This document shows positions 18,742 to 27,032 of a stretch of DNA of 38,378 nucleotides, piece by piece (position 1 is the stretch's first letter; the number at the start of each line of letters is the position of its first letter). The DNA is from an uncultured Bacteroidales bacterium. GTDB taxonomy: Bacteria; Bacteroidota; Bacteroidia; Bacteroidales; Coprobacteraceae. The translations under genes were made by a program, and so were the position numbers. The stretch covers positions 1 to 38,378 of the forward strand of contig CASFRL010000008.1 in NCBI GenBank assembly GCA_949297285.1, read 5' to 3'. The notes under the pieces are model-generated. The model saw only the letters and a list, made by a program, of their open reading frames with translations. It was not told where the DNA came from and ran no database searches.

Positions 18742-18866
18742 GTTTAACAGAATAAAGAGTTTTTTTAGGAATTATCTGTTTAACATTTCAGTGCGAATTT
18801 AACATATAAATGTTTAAATGCAAAAAAGTCGTCAAGCTATTGACGACTTTTTATTAATATTTAACA
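18742..18866. repeat. Four TTTAACA motifs near the rprXY start region
   Basis: The 265-bp gap between rprX and the EF-G2 gene has [GA]TTTAACA at 18742-18749, 18778-18785, 18797-18804 and 18859-18866, all on the plus strand. In AT-rich DNA this may be chance. I found no good -7 box for rprX here. Confidence 0.25.
18823..18852 (-). terminator. Terminator after the EF-G2 gene
   Basis: A perfect 13-bp stem with core GTCGTCAA/TTGACGAC and loop GCTA. A-run and T-run flanks sit about 40 bp beyond the minus-strand stop. Confidence 0.8.
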
Positions 18867-18893
18867 ATGCGGTAATTCGTATATACCGTGTTG

Positions 18894-21050
18894 TTATTCT
18901 GCACTTTGTGAAGCTTCGTATGCTTTCAATAATTTATCTTGAATATCAGACGGAACCAGTTCGTACGAGGAATATTTCATTGTAAATGATGACCGTCCTC
19001 CGGTAATCGAACTCAATGAAGTAGAGTAGGAAGCCATCTCTTTCAGAGGAACTTTGGCGCTGATTTTTTCGAAACCTTTTTCGCTTGTCATTCCCATGAT
19101 AATGGCGCGCCGTCCTTGAAGGTCGCTCATGACATCACCCATTTTATCTGACGGAACCAGAACTTCGACATCATAAATCGGTTCCAGAATTTTAGGTCCG
19201 GCATTTTTGAAGGCTTCACTGAATGCATTTCTTCCGGCCAAACGGAATGATATTTCGTTTGAGTCTACCGGATGCATTTTCCCGTCATAGACACAAACTC
19301 TGACATCACGGGCATAAGAGCCGGTCAATGGCCCTTGTTCCATACGATCCATCAATCCTTTCAATATCGCCGGTAAAAAGCGTGCATCGATAGCCCCGCC
19401 GACAATACAATTTACAAATACGAGTTTTCCTCCCCATTCGAGATCGATTACTTGTGTATCTCGCACATTCATCTTATACTCTTGATTATTGAACTTGTAA
19501 CTTTCCGGGGCTGGCATTCCTTCATAATACGGTTCGATGATCAAGTGTACCTCGCCAAACTGTCCGGCGCCACCCGATTGTTTCTTGTGACGATAATCTG
19601 CCCGGGCAGCTTTTGTGATGGTTTCGCGATAAGGTATTTTGGGCTCTTGATATTCGACAGCAATTTTGTCGTTATTTTCGATACGCCATTTCAACGTTCT
19701 CAAATGGAACTCACCTTGTCCTGAAACGATGGTTTGTTTTAGCTCTTTCGATTGCTCGATGATCCACGTAGGATCTTCTTCGTGCATTCGAGTAAGAATC
19801 TCGCTCAGTTTTTCGGCGTCAGCTTCATTGACAGGCTTGATAGCTCTTTGGTATTTGGGTTCGGGATATTTTACGAAGTCAAAGATGTATTCGCAATTTT
19901 TATCATCGAGAGTATTTCCGGTTCGTACATCTTTCAATTTTACTGTCGCACCTATATCTCCGGCAACTAATTCTTCTATTTTTGTCCTTATTTGTCCGCA
20001 TACGCAGAACATTTGAGCTATACGTTCTTTGCTGCCGCGGTTCATATTTTGCAGATCGTCTCCTTCTTTTACAGTACCTGACATTACTTTAAAATAAGAA
20101 ACTTCTCCGATATGGGGTTCTACTGTTGTTTTGAAAAAGTATAAACTGGTGGGACCTTTAGAATCGAGTGCAACCTCTGTGCCGTCTGTTGCAACCGGTT
20201 TTGGCATTTCGTCGACAAACGGAACTACGTTTCCGAGGAATTCCATCATTCGGCGTACACCCATATCCCGCAATGCGCTGACACAAAATACAGGGAACAT
20301 GCTTCGGGTTATCAAGCCTTTCCGGATACCTTCGCGCATTTCGTCTTCGGTCAATACCCCTTGATCGAAGAATTTTTCCATGAGTCCTTCATCGTTTTCT
20401 GCAGCCGCTTCGATCAATTTTTGATGCAGGTCTGCCGCTTTATCTTTTTCTTCTTCGGGAATCTCCAAAACTTCAGGAGTTCCACCTTCCGGTTTCCATT
20501 TGTACATTTTCATTTTCAGTACATCAATCATGGCATTGAATGAGGCACCGCAAGAAATCGGATATTGTATTTGTACAATTTTATTTCCGAAAGATTCACG
20601 AAGTTGTTCTATCGTGTTATCGTAATCGGCTTTTTCTCCGTCTAATTGGTTCATGGCGAAGATTACCGGTTTGTGTAATGAGTCTGTGTATCGGAATATA
20701 TTCTGTGTCCCGACCTCAACACCGTATTGAGAATCGACGACAATCACTCCGGTATCGGTAACATTAAGAGCCGTAATGGCGCTTCCAACAAAATCGTCCG
20801 ATCCCGGACAATCGATGACATTTAATTTTTTACCCAAGAATTCGGCATAAAAAACGGTGGAAAACACAGAATAACCATACTCTCGTTCCACCGGGAAATA
20901 GTCAGAAACCGTGTTTTGAGCATCTACGGTTCCTCTACGTTTTATAACCCCACACTCGAAAAGCATAGCTTCTGCAAGTGTGGTTTTCCCGGATCCTTTA
21001 CTTCCCAACAGGGCGATGTTTTTAATTTCATGAGATTGATATACTTTCAT
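18894..21050 (-). CDS. fusA2: Elongation factor G paralogue EF-G2 with altered GTPase site
   Basis: A 718-aa, full-length EF-G-like protein with domains I-V. G1 is GSKGSGKT (16-23) and still a P-loop. Switch I, normally RGITI, reads REYGYSV (56-62). G3 is DCPGSDDF (80-87), with Ser in place of the catalytic His. G4 is NQLD instead of NK(L/M)D. This matches Bacteroides EF-G2, reported to support slow translation without GTP hydrolysis and to be strongly induced under carbon limitation by the Cur regulator. The start is MKVYQSHEIKNIAL at 21050, where homologues begin; an ATG three codons upstream (21059) is possible. A terminator follows, so it is transcribed alone. Confidence 0.88.
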   Translation of the reverse strand: MKVYQSHEIKNIALLGSKGSGKTTLAEAMLFECGVIKRRGTVDAQNTVSDYFPVEREYGYSVFSTVFYAEFLGKKLNVIDCPGSDDFVGSAITALNVTDTGVIVVDSQYGVEVGTQNIFRYTDSLHKPVIFAMNQLDGEKADYDNTIEQLRESFGNKIVQIQYPISCGASFNAMIDVLKMKMYKWKPEGGTPEVLEIPEEEKDKAADLHQKLIEAAAENDEGLMEKFFDQGVLTEDEMREGIRKGLITRSMFPVFCVSALRDMGVRRMMEFLGNVVPFVDEMPKPVATDGTEVALDSKGPTSLYFFKTTVEPHIGEVSYFKVMSGTVKEGDDLQNMNRGSKERIAQMFCVCGQIRTKIEELVAGDIGATVKLKDVRTGNTLDDKNCEYIFDFVKYPEPKYQRAIKPVNEADAEKLSEILTRMHEEDPTWIIEQSKELKQTIVSGQGEFHLRTLKWRIENNDKIAVEYQEPKIPYRETITKAARADYRHKKQSGGAGQFGEVHLIIEPYYEGMPAPESYKFNNQEYKMNVRDTQVIDLEWGGKLVFVNCIVGGAIDARFLPAILKGLMDRMEQGPLTGSYARDVRVCVYDGKMHPVDSNEISFRLAGRNAFSEAFKNAGPKILEPIYDVEVLVPSDKMGDVMSDLQGRRAIIMGMTSEKGFEKISAKVPLKEMASYSTSLSSITGGRSSFTMKYSSYELVPSDIQDKLLKAYEASQSAE

Positions 21051-21087
21051 AACAACCATGATTTAAGGTGAAACAATGTGTAAATTT

Positions 21088-21107
21088 CTCTGCGAATTTT
21101 CACAGAG
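21088..21107. promoter_or_regulatory. 20-bp near-perfect palindrome upstream of the EF-G2 gene
   Basis: CTCTGCGAATTTTCACAGAG pairs 8 of 9 bases between arms and contains TGCGA and TCACA half-sites like those of CRP/FNR-family regulators, with a 4-bp spacer. It lies about 40 bp upstream of the EF-G2 start. It may be an activator site or, if transcribed, a 5' hairpin. A degenerate minus-strand promoter (ATTG at 21144-21141; TATAATTTG at 21122-21114) lies just beyond it. Confidence 0.5.
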
Positions 21108-21192
21108 CGTTCGCAAATTATATAATTAAAATGAAAAAAGCAATTTGTCTATTGTGTTAGAAAACAATGTTTTTAAGCACCGTATATCTTCG

Positions 21193-21225
21193 TTTGGGCA
21201 ACTTCTGAAAAAAATGCTATCTTTG
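21193..21225 (+). promoter_or_regulatory. Promoter of hemW (consensus)
   Basis: TTTG (21193-21196), a 21-bp spacer and TATCTTTG (21218-21225) match the Bacteroidota promoter consensus exactly. Transcription should start near 21230, three to six bases before the ATG at 21235, so the mRNA is nearly leaderless. It rules out the longer frame start near 21145. Confidence 0.66.
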
Positions 21226-21234
21226 TTCTTAACT

Positions 21235-22362
21235 ATGGCCGGACTTTATATACATATTCCTTTTTGTAAAAAGCGTTGTATTTATTGCGATTTTTATTCG
21301 GGTGTCGATACTTCTCAAAAAGCGAGATATATTCGAGCATTAGCCATGGAGTGGGAGAGTCGGCGTTCTGAATTGGGAGAGTCGAGTATCGATACGGTAT
21401 ATTTGGGGGGAGGTACGCCTTCACAGTTAACGATCTCCGAGTTGAAATCTCTGTTCGATCGTTTATCGGGTATCGATTGGGGCCGGTGTAAGGAGGTAAC
21501 GATAGAAGTCAATCCGGATGACCTTACCGAAAGTTATATCGAAGGTCTGACGTCACTGCCCATAAACCGGATAAGTATGGGAATTCAAAGTTTCGAAGAC
21601 TCTGATCTCTCTTTTTTAAACCGAAGGCATACCTCCTTGCAAGCTGTCGAGGCTGTAAAATTATGTCAAGCTTCAGGATTCGATAACCTGAGTATCGATC
21701 TGATATACGGTTTACCGGGACAGACCCTCGAATCATGGGCAAAAAATATAGAAATGGCTATATCCTTGAAAGTTCCGCATATTTCGGCATATAATTTGAT
21801 TTATGAACAAGGTACAGTCTTGTATAGATTATTGCAAGAGGGGAAAGTCGAAGAGTGTGACGATGATCTTGCTTTGCAAATGTTCGATTTGTTGATCGAC
21901 AGGCTTACTTGTGAAGGTTTTGAACATTATGAAATTTCCAATTTCGCTTTACCCGGATGTTACTCGCGTCATAATACCGCTTATTGGCAGAATGTCCCGT
22001 ACTTAGGTATCGGAGCATCGGCTCATAGTTATGATGGATATACACGTTCGTGGAATGTTGCCGATCTACGGGCATACTGTGACAAAATCGAATCGGGATG
22101 CATGGCCTATACCGTAGAACCGTTATCTCGTGACGATTTATACAACGATCTTGTTATGACATCGTTACGTACAATGTGGGGATTGGATTTGAACAAAGTG
22201 AAGTCTTTATACGGGAATGATCGTTATTTGTATTGCCTGAAACAAGCTGACGGCTATATTCGGTCTGGTCATTTAAATCTCACAGGAGAATGTTTGCGTC
22301 TGACCCGGAAAGGCCTTTTTATTTCCGATGCAATCATGTCTGATCTCTTTTATGTCGATTGA
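21235..22362 (+). CDS. hemW: Radical SAM heme chaperone HemW
   Basis: A 375-aa radical SAM protein starting MAGLYIHIPFCKKRCIYCDF, with the [4Fe-4S] motif CX3CX2C (C11, C15, C18) and YLGGGTPSQL, the HemN/HemW-family SAM-binding stretch. It continues with ISMGIQSFEDSDLSFLNRRHT and the C-terminal HemN_C domain. HemW-type proteins bind heme and hand it to haem proteins rather than oxidising coproporphyrinogen; I choose HemW over HemN from the short N-terminus and length. The frame extends 30 codons upstream, but a consensus promoter lies inside that extension, so the ATG at 21235 is the start. No terminator is seen in 22363-22480. Confidence 0.9.
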   Translation: MAGLYIHIPFCKKRCIYCDFYSGVDTSQKARYIRALAMEWESRRSELGESSIDTVYLGGGTPSQLTISELKSLFDRLSGIDWGRCKEVTIEVNPDDLTESYIEGLTSLPINRISMGIQSFEDSDLSFLNRRHTSLQAVEAVKLCQASGFDNLSIDLIYGLPGQTLESWAKNIEMAISLKVPHISAYNLIYEQGTVLYRLLQEGKVEECDDDLALQMFDLLIDRLTCEGFEHYEISNFALPGCYSRHNTAYWQNVPYLGIGASAHSYDGYTRSWNVADLRAYCDKIESGCMAYTVEPLSRDDLYNDLVMTSLRTMWGLDLNKVKSLYGNDRYLYCLKQADGYIRSGHLNLTGECLRLTRKGLFISDAIMSDLFYVD

Positions 22363-22480
22363 TTGTTGGGACGAAAATATTTGTTGGGGTTAAAATCTCA
22401 AGAACCTTCTTGTTGTATTTCAACAATTCATCGTATATTCGTGTTATTTTAAAGTGATGTATAAATAAGAAAAAAAATCG

Positions 22481-23377
22481 ATGATACCTTTTAAACCGAT
22501 TACTTTATCCGATAAAGAAAAAATAACGACATACACACTTAATAGTGACTCTCGGAACTGCGATTTTTCTTTTGCCAATATGTGCAGTTGGCGTTTTCTG
22601 TATAACAGTGAGTATGCAATTGTCGAAGATACGCTGTTAATCCGCTTTTACATAGAAGATCATAGGCCGGCTTATATGATTCCTTTGGGAAAAGGATCAT
22701 TGAAAGAGATGGTCGATTTATTGGAGTGTGACGCACGCACGATGGGGCATACGCTATGTTTTCTGGGAATAACACCCGAAGCGAAAAATAGACTTGAGAA
22801 AAGTTATCCCGGGAAATTCCGTTTTATTCCCGAACGGGATTATTTCGATTACATCTATTTGCGTTCCGATCTGGCTTATTTGGTCGGTAAAAAGTATCAA
22901 CCGAAAAGAAATCATATCAACCGGTTCAGACAAGAGTATGACAATTATCGGTATACTCCTCTGACGCCTGATATCATTCCTCAATGCCTTGAATTGGAAA
23001 CAAAATGGTGTAAAGAAAACAACTGCTCCGAAAACGAAGACCTGATTAATGAGCGTCGTTCCATGAGCTATGCATTGCAACATTTTGAGGAACTCGGAAT
23101 TATGGGTGGAGCCATTTGGATTGGTAGTGAAATTGTCGCTTTCACTTTCGGTGCTCCTATAAACCATGATACCTTTGGGGTGCATGTCGAAAAGGCCGAT
23201 ACCGATATCGAAGGCACTTATGCTGTTATAAATCAAGAATTTGCAAAACATATACCGGAGCAGTATGTTTATATAAATCGAGAAGAAGATTTAGGTATTC
23301 CCGGATTGAGAAAAGCTAAATTATCTTATCATCCGGCTATTTTGTTAGAGAAAAACGTGGCAATCCTACATCTGTAA
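22481..23377 (+). CDS. DUF2156 domain protein
   Basis: A 298-aa cytoplasmic protein resembling the DUF2156 (LPG_synthase_C-like) family, built from two GNAT-like folds. Recognisable parts are the N-terminal CDFSFANMCSWRFLY (28-42), KRNHINRFRQEY near residue 146, ELETKWCKEN, and the C-terminal NREEDLGIPGLRKAKLSYHP segment (about 267-286), which resembles the aminoacyl-tRNA-using site of phosphatidylglycerol lysyltransferase. Membrane-spanning segments are absent, so it is not a full MprF. Substrate unknown. It lies 11 bp before a GNAT gene, forming a pair. Confidence 0.8.
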   Translation: MIPFKPITLSDKEKITTYTLNSDSRNCDFSFANMCSWRFLYNSEYAIVEDTLLIRFYIEDHRPAYMIPLGKGSLKEMVDLLECDARTMGHTLCFLGITPEAKNRLEKSYPGKFRFIPERDYFDYIYLRSDLAYLVGKKYQPKRNHINRFRQEYDNYRYTPLTPDIIPQCLELETKWCKENNCSENEDLINERRSMSYALQHFEELGIMGGAIWIGSEIVAFTFGAPINHDTFGVHVEKADTDIEGTYAVINQEFAKHIPEQYVYINREEDLGIPGLRKAKLSYHPAILLEKNVAILHL

Positions 23378-23388
23378 AAGATATTTTT

Positions 23389-24402
23389 ATGAGCTATAAA
23401 CAACAGGTTATCGATTTATGGCAAGTTTGCTTTAAGGATACAGACGCATTTGTCCAGCTCTATTTTTCTACGAAATACAGCGACGAAAATACGGTTGTAC
23501 ATGTCGAAGACGGTAAAGTATTATCGGCCCTTCAGCTATTACCCTATTCGATGACTTGTTGGAATCGAGAACTTCATATCTCTTATATTTCGGGGGCATC
23601 GACATGGCCAGAGTCAAGAGGATTGGGACTGATGAAAAATTTGTTGATCAAGTCATTCGGAATCATGAGGTCGAGAAACATCCAGTTTTCTACGTTGATT
23701 CCGGCAGAATCCTGGCTTTTCGAATATTACAGAAAGGTCGGTTACGGCACCGTCTTTTATACCTCTTTGCAAACATACAAAGAGATTAAGATGGGGCAAA
23801 GACCGACACGAAAATCTTATTCTGAAGAAGAATTATATGCCTATTTCATGATGTCCATGCAGAAAAGGCCATGTTGCATACAACATTCTTTTGCCGATTT
23901 TCAGGTTATTCTTGCCGATTTGCATCTTGCCGGAGGCAAGGTTTTGGCACTTCCTACCATTGGTGGTTATATCGGAGGATTGGCATTTATTGTTCCCGAG
24001 TCAGAGAAGGTTTGGATAAAAGAGTGGATGTATGACAATGAAAAAATGCGTACAGCTCTGCTTGCAGAGATTAAGGCAACCTATCCGCAATGCGAAATTG
24101 TATCGCTTGTCCCGGCTTCGGCAAGAGACGGAAAACCTTATGGCATGATGAGGATTATCGACGCACCGATGATTTTACACTATTATGCTGCTGCATATCC
24201 TGAAATTGACGTTACTTTTTCTCTTAGAGATGAACAGATACCTTCGAATACGGCGACATATGTTCTGCACAAAGGATTTTGTGAAAAAAAACTTTTTCAA
24301 CCCGATTGTGAGACTCCCGTATTTTCTCCGGCCGATCTTATCGAAAAGTTATTTTCAGACGATTCCGTTTTTCTCCCGTGTATGACTTTAATGTTGAACT
24401 GA
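23389..24402 (+). CDS. GNAT-family acetyltransferase (Eis-like N-terminal domain)
   Basis: A 337-aa protein whose first 130 residues form a GNAT domain. They contain HVEDGKVLSALQLLPY (44-59), the acetyl-CoA-binding region SGASTWPESRGLGLMKNLL (68-86) and the LIPAESWLFEYYRKVGY strand-helix (about 101-117). The remainder contains a second GNAT-like half and a short C-terminal region, as in Eis-type proteins, but without a clear SCP2 domain. It starts 11 bp after the DUF2156 gene and ends 25 bp from the convergent lgt gene, with no hairpin in that gap. Substrate unknown. Confidence 0.78.
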   Translation: MSYKQQVIDLWQVCFKDTDAFVQLYFSTKYSDENTVVHVEDGKVLSALQLLPYSMTCWNRELHISYISGASTWPESRGLGLMKNLLIKSFGIMRSRNIQFSTLIPAESWLFEYYRKVGYGTVFYTSLQTYKEIKMGQRPTRKSYSEEELYAYFMMSMQKRPCCIQHSFADFQVILADLHLAGGKVLALPTIGGYIGGLAFIVPESEKVWIKEWMYDNEKMRTALLAEIKATYPQCEIVSLVPASARDGKPYGMMRIIDAPMILHYYAAAYPEIDVTFSLRDEQIPSNTATYVLHKGFCEKKLFQPDCETPVFSPADLIEKLFSDDSVFLPCMTLMLN

Positions 24403-24427
24403 TTGTGCCGCAATATTTCCCGTTTTA

Positions 24428-25288
24428 CTATTTCCGTTTCGGTGCGACATCCTCAATTCGTCCGGGTACGGCAGGCCTTTTCATTGCTCTGATAATTAAA
24501 TAGATTCCGGCAATAACAAACGGAATACTCAATAATTGTCCCATATTGAGAAGCATATTTTCTTCGAATGCTTCCTGGTCGTTTTTAAGAAATTCGATAC
24601 AGAAGCGGGATAAAAAGATGCCAACCAGAAAGACCCCGAAAATAAGTCCCGGACGATCTCCCGCATTTCGTTTCCAGTACATATACATAAGCAATCCGAA
24701 GACGATTATATAGCATAATGCTTCGTATATTTGAGTGGGGTGGGACGGGGCTGTGAAAATGGGCTCAGCTCCCAAATAATGCCATTGGGAAAGATTTTCG
24801 ATAAATCTAAATCCCCACGGCAAATCTGTCGGATGTCCGAAAATTTCATGGTTCATCAAATTCCCCATACGTATAAGAGCCCCGACAAGGGCGATCGGGA
24901 TTACGAGACGGTCGAATATCCATAACGAATTACGGTGAGTTACCCGTTTAGAGAAAATCAGTATAGCTATAATGATACCGATTGCACCGCCATGACTGGC
25001 AAGTCCGCCTTCCCATATTTTGAGGATATCCACAGGGTGAGCCGAATAGTATTCCCACCCATAAAAAAGACAATGGCCGAGCCGAGAGCCTATAATTGTT
25101 GCGATAACTACATAGATAAAGAGCTTGTCACACCATCCGGCAGGAGCATTGTCATGCTTGAATATTTTATCTTCGATCTGATATCCTAATAAAAAACCGA
25201 TTGCAAAAAATAGACCATACCACCGTATTTCTCTTGTGAAAATAGTAAAGATTGCCGGATCGACAGTCCATGTAACAACATCTAACAT
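24428..25288 (-). CDS. lgt: Prolipoprotein diacylglyceryl transferase
   Basis: A 286-aa multi-pass inner-membrane enzyme that moves diacylglycerol from phosphatidylglycerol to the lipobox cysteine, the first step of lipoprotein maturation. Signature pieces: IRWYGLFFAIGF (21-32), GSRLGHCLFY, GGLASHGGAIG, GALIRMGNLMNHEIFG (the Lgt signature, with catalytic-site Arg and Asn) and HPTQIYEA. The start MLDVVTWTVDP at 25288 matches homologues; a longer frame from 25354 would put the start in the ddh terminator hairpin. It serves lipoproteins such as the Wza-like protein in this window. It ends 25 bp from the convergent GNAT gene. Confidence 0.95.
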   Translation of the reverse strand: MLDVVTWTVDPAIFTIFTREIRWYGLFFAIGFLLGYQIEDKIFKHDNAPAGWCDKLFIYVVIATIIGSRLGHCLFYGWEYYSAHPVDILKIWEGGLASHGGAIGIIIAILIFSKRVTHRNSLWIFDRLVIPIALVGALIRMGNLMNHEIFGHPTDLPWGFRFIENLSQWHYLGAEPIFTAPSHPTQIYEALCYIIVFGLLMYMYWKRNAGDRPGLIFGVFLVGIFLSRFCIEFLKNDQEAFEENMLLNMGQLLSIPFVIAGIYLIIRAMKRPAVPGRIEDVAPKRK

Positions 25289-25314
25289 TTCTGATAAACC
25301 GTATTTTATATTAT

Positions 25315-25352
25315 AAAAAAGCCTTGTCAATTCGTATTCGTATTGACAAGGC
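25315..25352 (-). terminator. Terminator after ddh
   Basis: On the minus strand GCCTTGTCAAT (25352-25342) pairs with ATTGACAAGGC (25331-25321), and six Ts follow (25320-25315). It lies 36 bp after the ddh stop and overlaps the lgt promoter's predicted start. Confidence 0.85.
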
Positions 25353-25353
25353 A

Positions 25354-25386
25354 CAAAGATAAAAATATTTTCGGAGAATCGACAAT
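25354..25386 (-). promoter_or_regulatory. Promoter of lgt, overlapping the ddh terminator
   Basis: On the minus strand ATTG (25386-25383), 21 bp, and a perfect TATCTTTG (25361-25354). The predicted start near 25349 lies inside the first arm of the ddh terminator hairpin, so the lgt transcript would lack the G-C base of that stem. Confidence 0.55.
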
Positions 25387-25387
25387 C

Positions 25388-26284
25388 CTATACAAGATGT
25401 TTGATTAAAGTTTCCCGGTCACCGTAAAGCATATCGATAACAGGAATTTCGATCATCGTGTAACATCCCGGTTGTTGACGCAACGAAGCCCGAGCCACAC
25501 CGACAAGGTTTTGTGCTGTTAATGCCGGATTGTTGATTTTCATATTGAATTCGAAAAGTTGGTTTTGGGTAATACCCGATACGCCTTTACGCGTCATGTG
25601 AACGCCATGTCCCATATCGAGTAGCGCATTTACATCTTCTACTTGCATGACATGCGTTTCGTCGTTTATGAAATAGGCGTCGTTTTTGATAGCTTTAGCT
25701 ACTTCATCAAACTTGTAACCGTCTTTTAATTCGATATATACCATTCTGCGGTGGATGCCTGTACCCAATGGAATAGTCATAGATAAGGCCGCTTTTACTC
25801 CTTCTACTGCTTTTACGGCAACAGTGTGTCCCATACTCATGCCGGGACCGAAGTTGGTATAGGTAATACCTTTCGGAGCACACGCTTCCATAAGAGCTCG
25901 AACGATCGAGTCGCTACCCGGATCCCATCCGGCTGCCGTGATCGATACAGAATTGTGTTTTTTAGCGATAGCGTCAAGACGACTGCGCAATCCTGCAATT
26001 TCCGTGTGAATGTCGAAACTGTCTACTGTATTGATTCCTAAAGACAAGGCCTTGACTGCAAAATCTTCAACTTTACGAGTCGGCGTACACAGTATGGCGA
26101 CGGTAACATCCTGAAGATTTTCTATACTTTCTACAACGGTATATTTTTTCAATTCATCAGGGATATTTGTTGCATCCCGGCGTACGATGCCTGCTACTTC
26201 AAAATCTGGTGCGGCCTGTAAAGCCTCTAAAACGTATTTTCCGATATTGCCGTAACCGACGATTGCTGCTCTTGTTTTTTTCAT
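25388..26284 (-). CDS. ddh: meso-Diaminopimelate D-dehydrogenase
   Basis: A 298-aa NADPH enzyme making meso-diaminopimelate directly from tetrahydrodipicolinate, giving both lysine and the peptidoglycan cross-linker. It has the Rossmann loop AIVGYGNIG (7-15), CTPTRKVEDFA, DSFDIHTEI, the family hallmark AAGWDPGSDS (about 117-126) and FGPGMSMGHTVAVKA. The C-terminus has QPGCYTMIEIPVIDMLYG. Length is normal. It is transcribed from its own promoter upstream and ends at a strong terminator before lgt. Confidence 0.94.
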   Translation of the reverse strand: MKKTRAAIVGYGNIGKYVLEALQAAPDFEVAGIVRRDATNIPDELKKYTVVESIENLQDVTVAILCTPTRKVEDFAVKALSLGINTVDSFDIHTEIAGLRSRLDAIAKKHNSVSITAAGWDPGSDSIVRALMEACAPKGITYTNFGPGMSMGHTVAVKAVEGVKAALSMTIPLGTGIHRRMVYIELKDGYKFDEVAKAIKNDAYFINDETHVMQVEDVNALLDMGHGVHMTRKGVSGITQNQLFEFNMKINNPALTAQNLVGVARASLRQQPGCYTMIEIPVIDMLYGDRETLIKHLV

Positions 26285-26334
26285 TTTGTTATCTGTTTAT
26301 AGATTTATCTTGAAATATGCTATTAAAACGTCGA

Positions 26335-26365
26335 CAAATATAGACATTTTCTTTTGAATATGAAA
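26335..26365 (-). promoter_or_regulatory. Promoter of ddh
   Basis: On the minus strand TTTC (26365-26362), 19 bp, and a perfect TATATTTG (26342-26335). The leader would be about 45 nt. It occupies the left part of the 312-bp divergent gap 26285-26596. Confidence 0.5.
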
Positions 26366-26462
26366 TTTTTTTTGCCTTACTGTATTAGTTTTAATTAATT
26401 TTTTATTTCCTATGGTATATATATTGGATGTTTACGGCCTCGAATCCTTTAAATTTCTACCC

Positions 26463-26493
26463 TTTTTTATTTAAAGAGTAACTTGTATCTTTG
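26463..26493 (+). promoter_or_regulatory. Promoter of yjbQ
   Basis: A perfect TATCTTTG (26486-26493), with TTTT (26463-26466) 19 bp upstream. The leader would be about 100 nt. Between this and the ddh promoter (26366-26462) I see only AT-rich sequence. Confidence 0.48.
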
Positions 26494-26596
26494 CTCGTTG
26501 AATTATAACAACGGATACGAAATTTTGTTTGCCGATCATGTTGAAACTTTTATCGGTTTACTGTTGTAATTTAGAGATCGTTATTATTAAAGGATT

Positions 26597-27007
26597 ATGA
26601 TAAAGCAATACTCTTTTTCTCTTCCTGCATGTAAGCGGGGATTTCATTTGGTTACCTCATTGATCGAAAAAAATCTTACGGAATTGCCCGATGAAGGGTT
26701 ATTGAATCTGTTTATACAACATACTTCTGCCGGATTGACGATAAATGAGAATGCCGACCCTTCGGTACGGATCGACTTTGAACGTTCGTTTAACCATCTG
26801 ATCCCCGAGAATCAATCGTACTATACGCATGTGTTGGAAGGAAGCGACGATATGCCGGCTCATCTGAAATCGTCTTTGATCGGAGTGTCATTGACCCTTC
26901 CTATTCGTAACGGAAGATTGGCTTTGGGAACATGGCAGGGAATCTATCTATGCGAATTTAGAGATTATGGCGGTCCCCGCAAATTGATTGCTACCGTTTG
27001 GTATTAA
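26597..27007 (+). CDS. YjbQ/UPF0047 family protein (secondary thiamine-phosphate synthase enzyme)
   Basis: A 136-aa single-domain protein with the family hallmarks QHTSAGLTINENADPSVR (41-58), YTHVLEGSDDMPAHLKSSL (about 76-94, with the conserved H and D) and the C-terminal LGTWQGIYLCEFRDYGGPR. Members have weak thiamine-phosphate synthase activity in complementation tests, but the physiological role is unsettled. Cytoplasmic, usual length. The EFR1-type protein gene starts 25 bp downstream, so the two may be co-transcribed. Confidence 0.9.
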   Translation: MIKQYSFSLPACKRGFHLVTSLIEKNLTELPDEGLLNLFIQHTSAGLTINENADPSVRIDFERSFNHLIPENQSYYTHVLEGSDDMPAHLKSSLIGVSLTLPIRNGRLALGTWQGIYLCEFRDYGGPRKLIATVWY

Positions 27008-27032
27008 TGCGAATAATAAAAATATATTACCG

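Noticed and set aside
21145..21234. 30-residue N-terminal extension of HemW
   Set aside because: A consensus promoter lies within it, and HemW homologues start at MAGLYIHIPFC.
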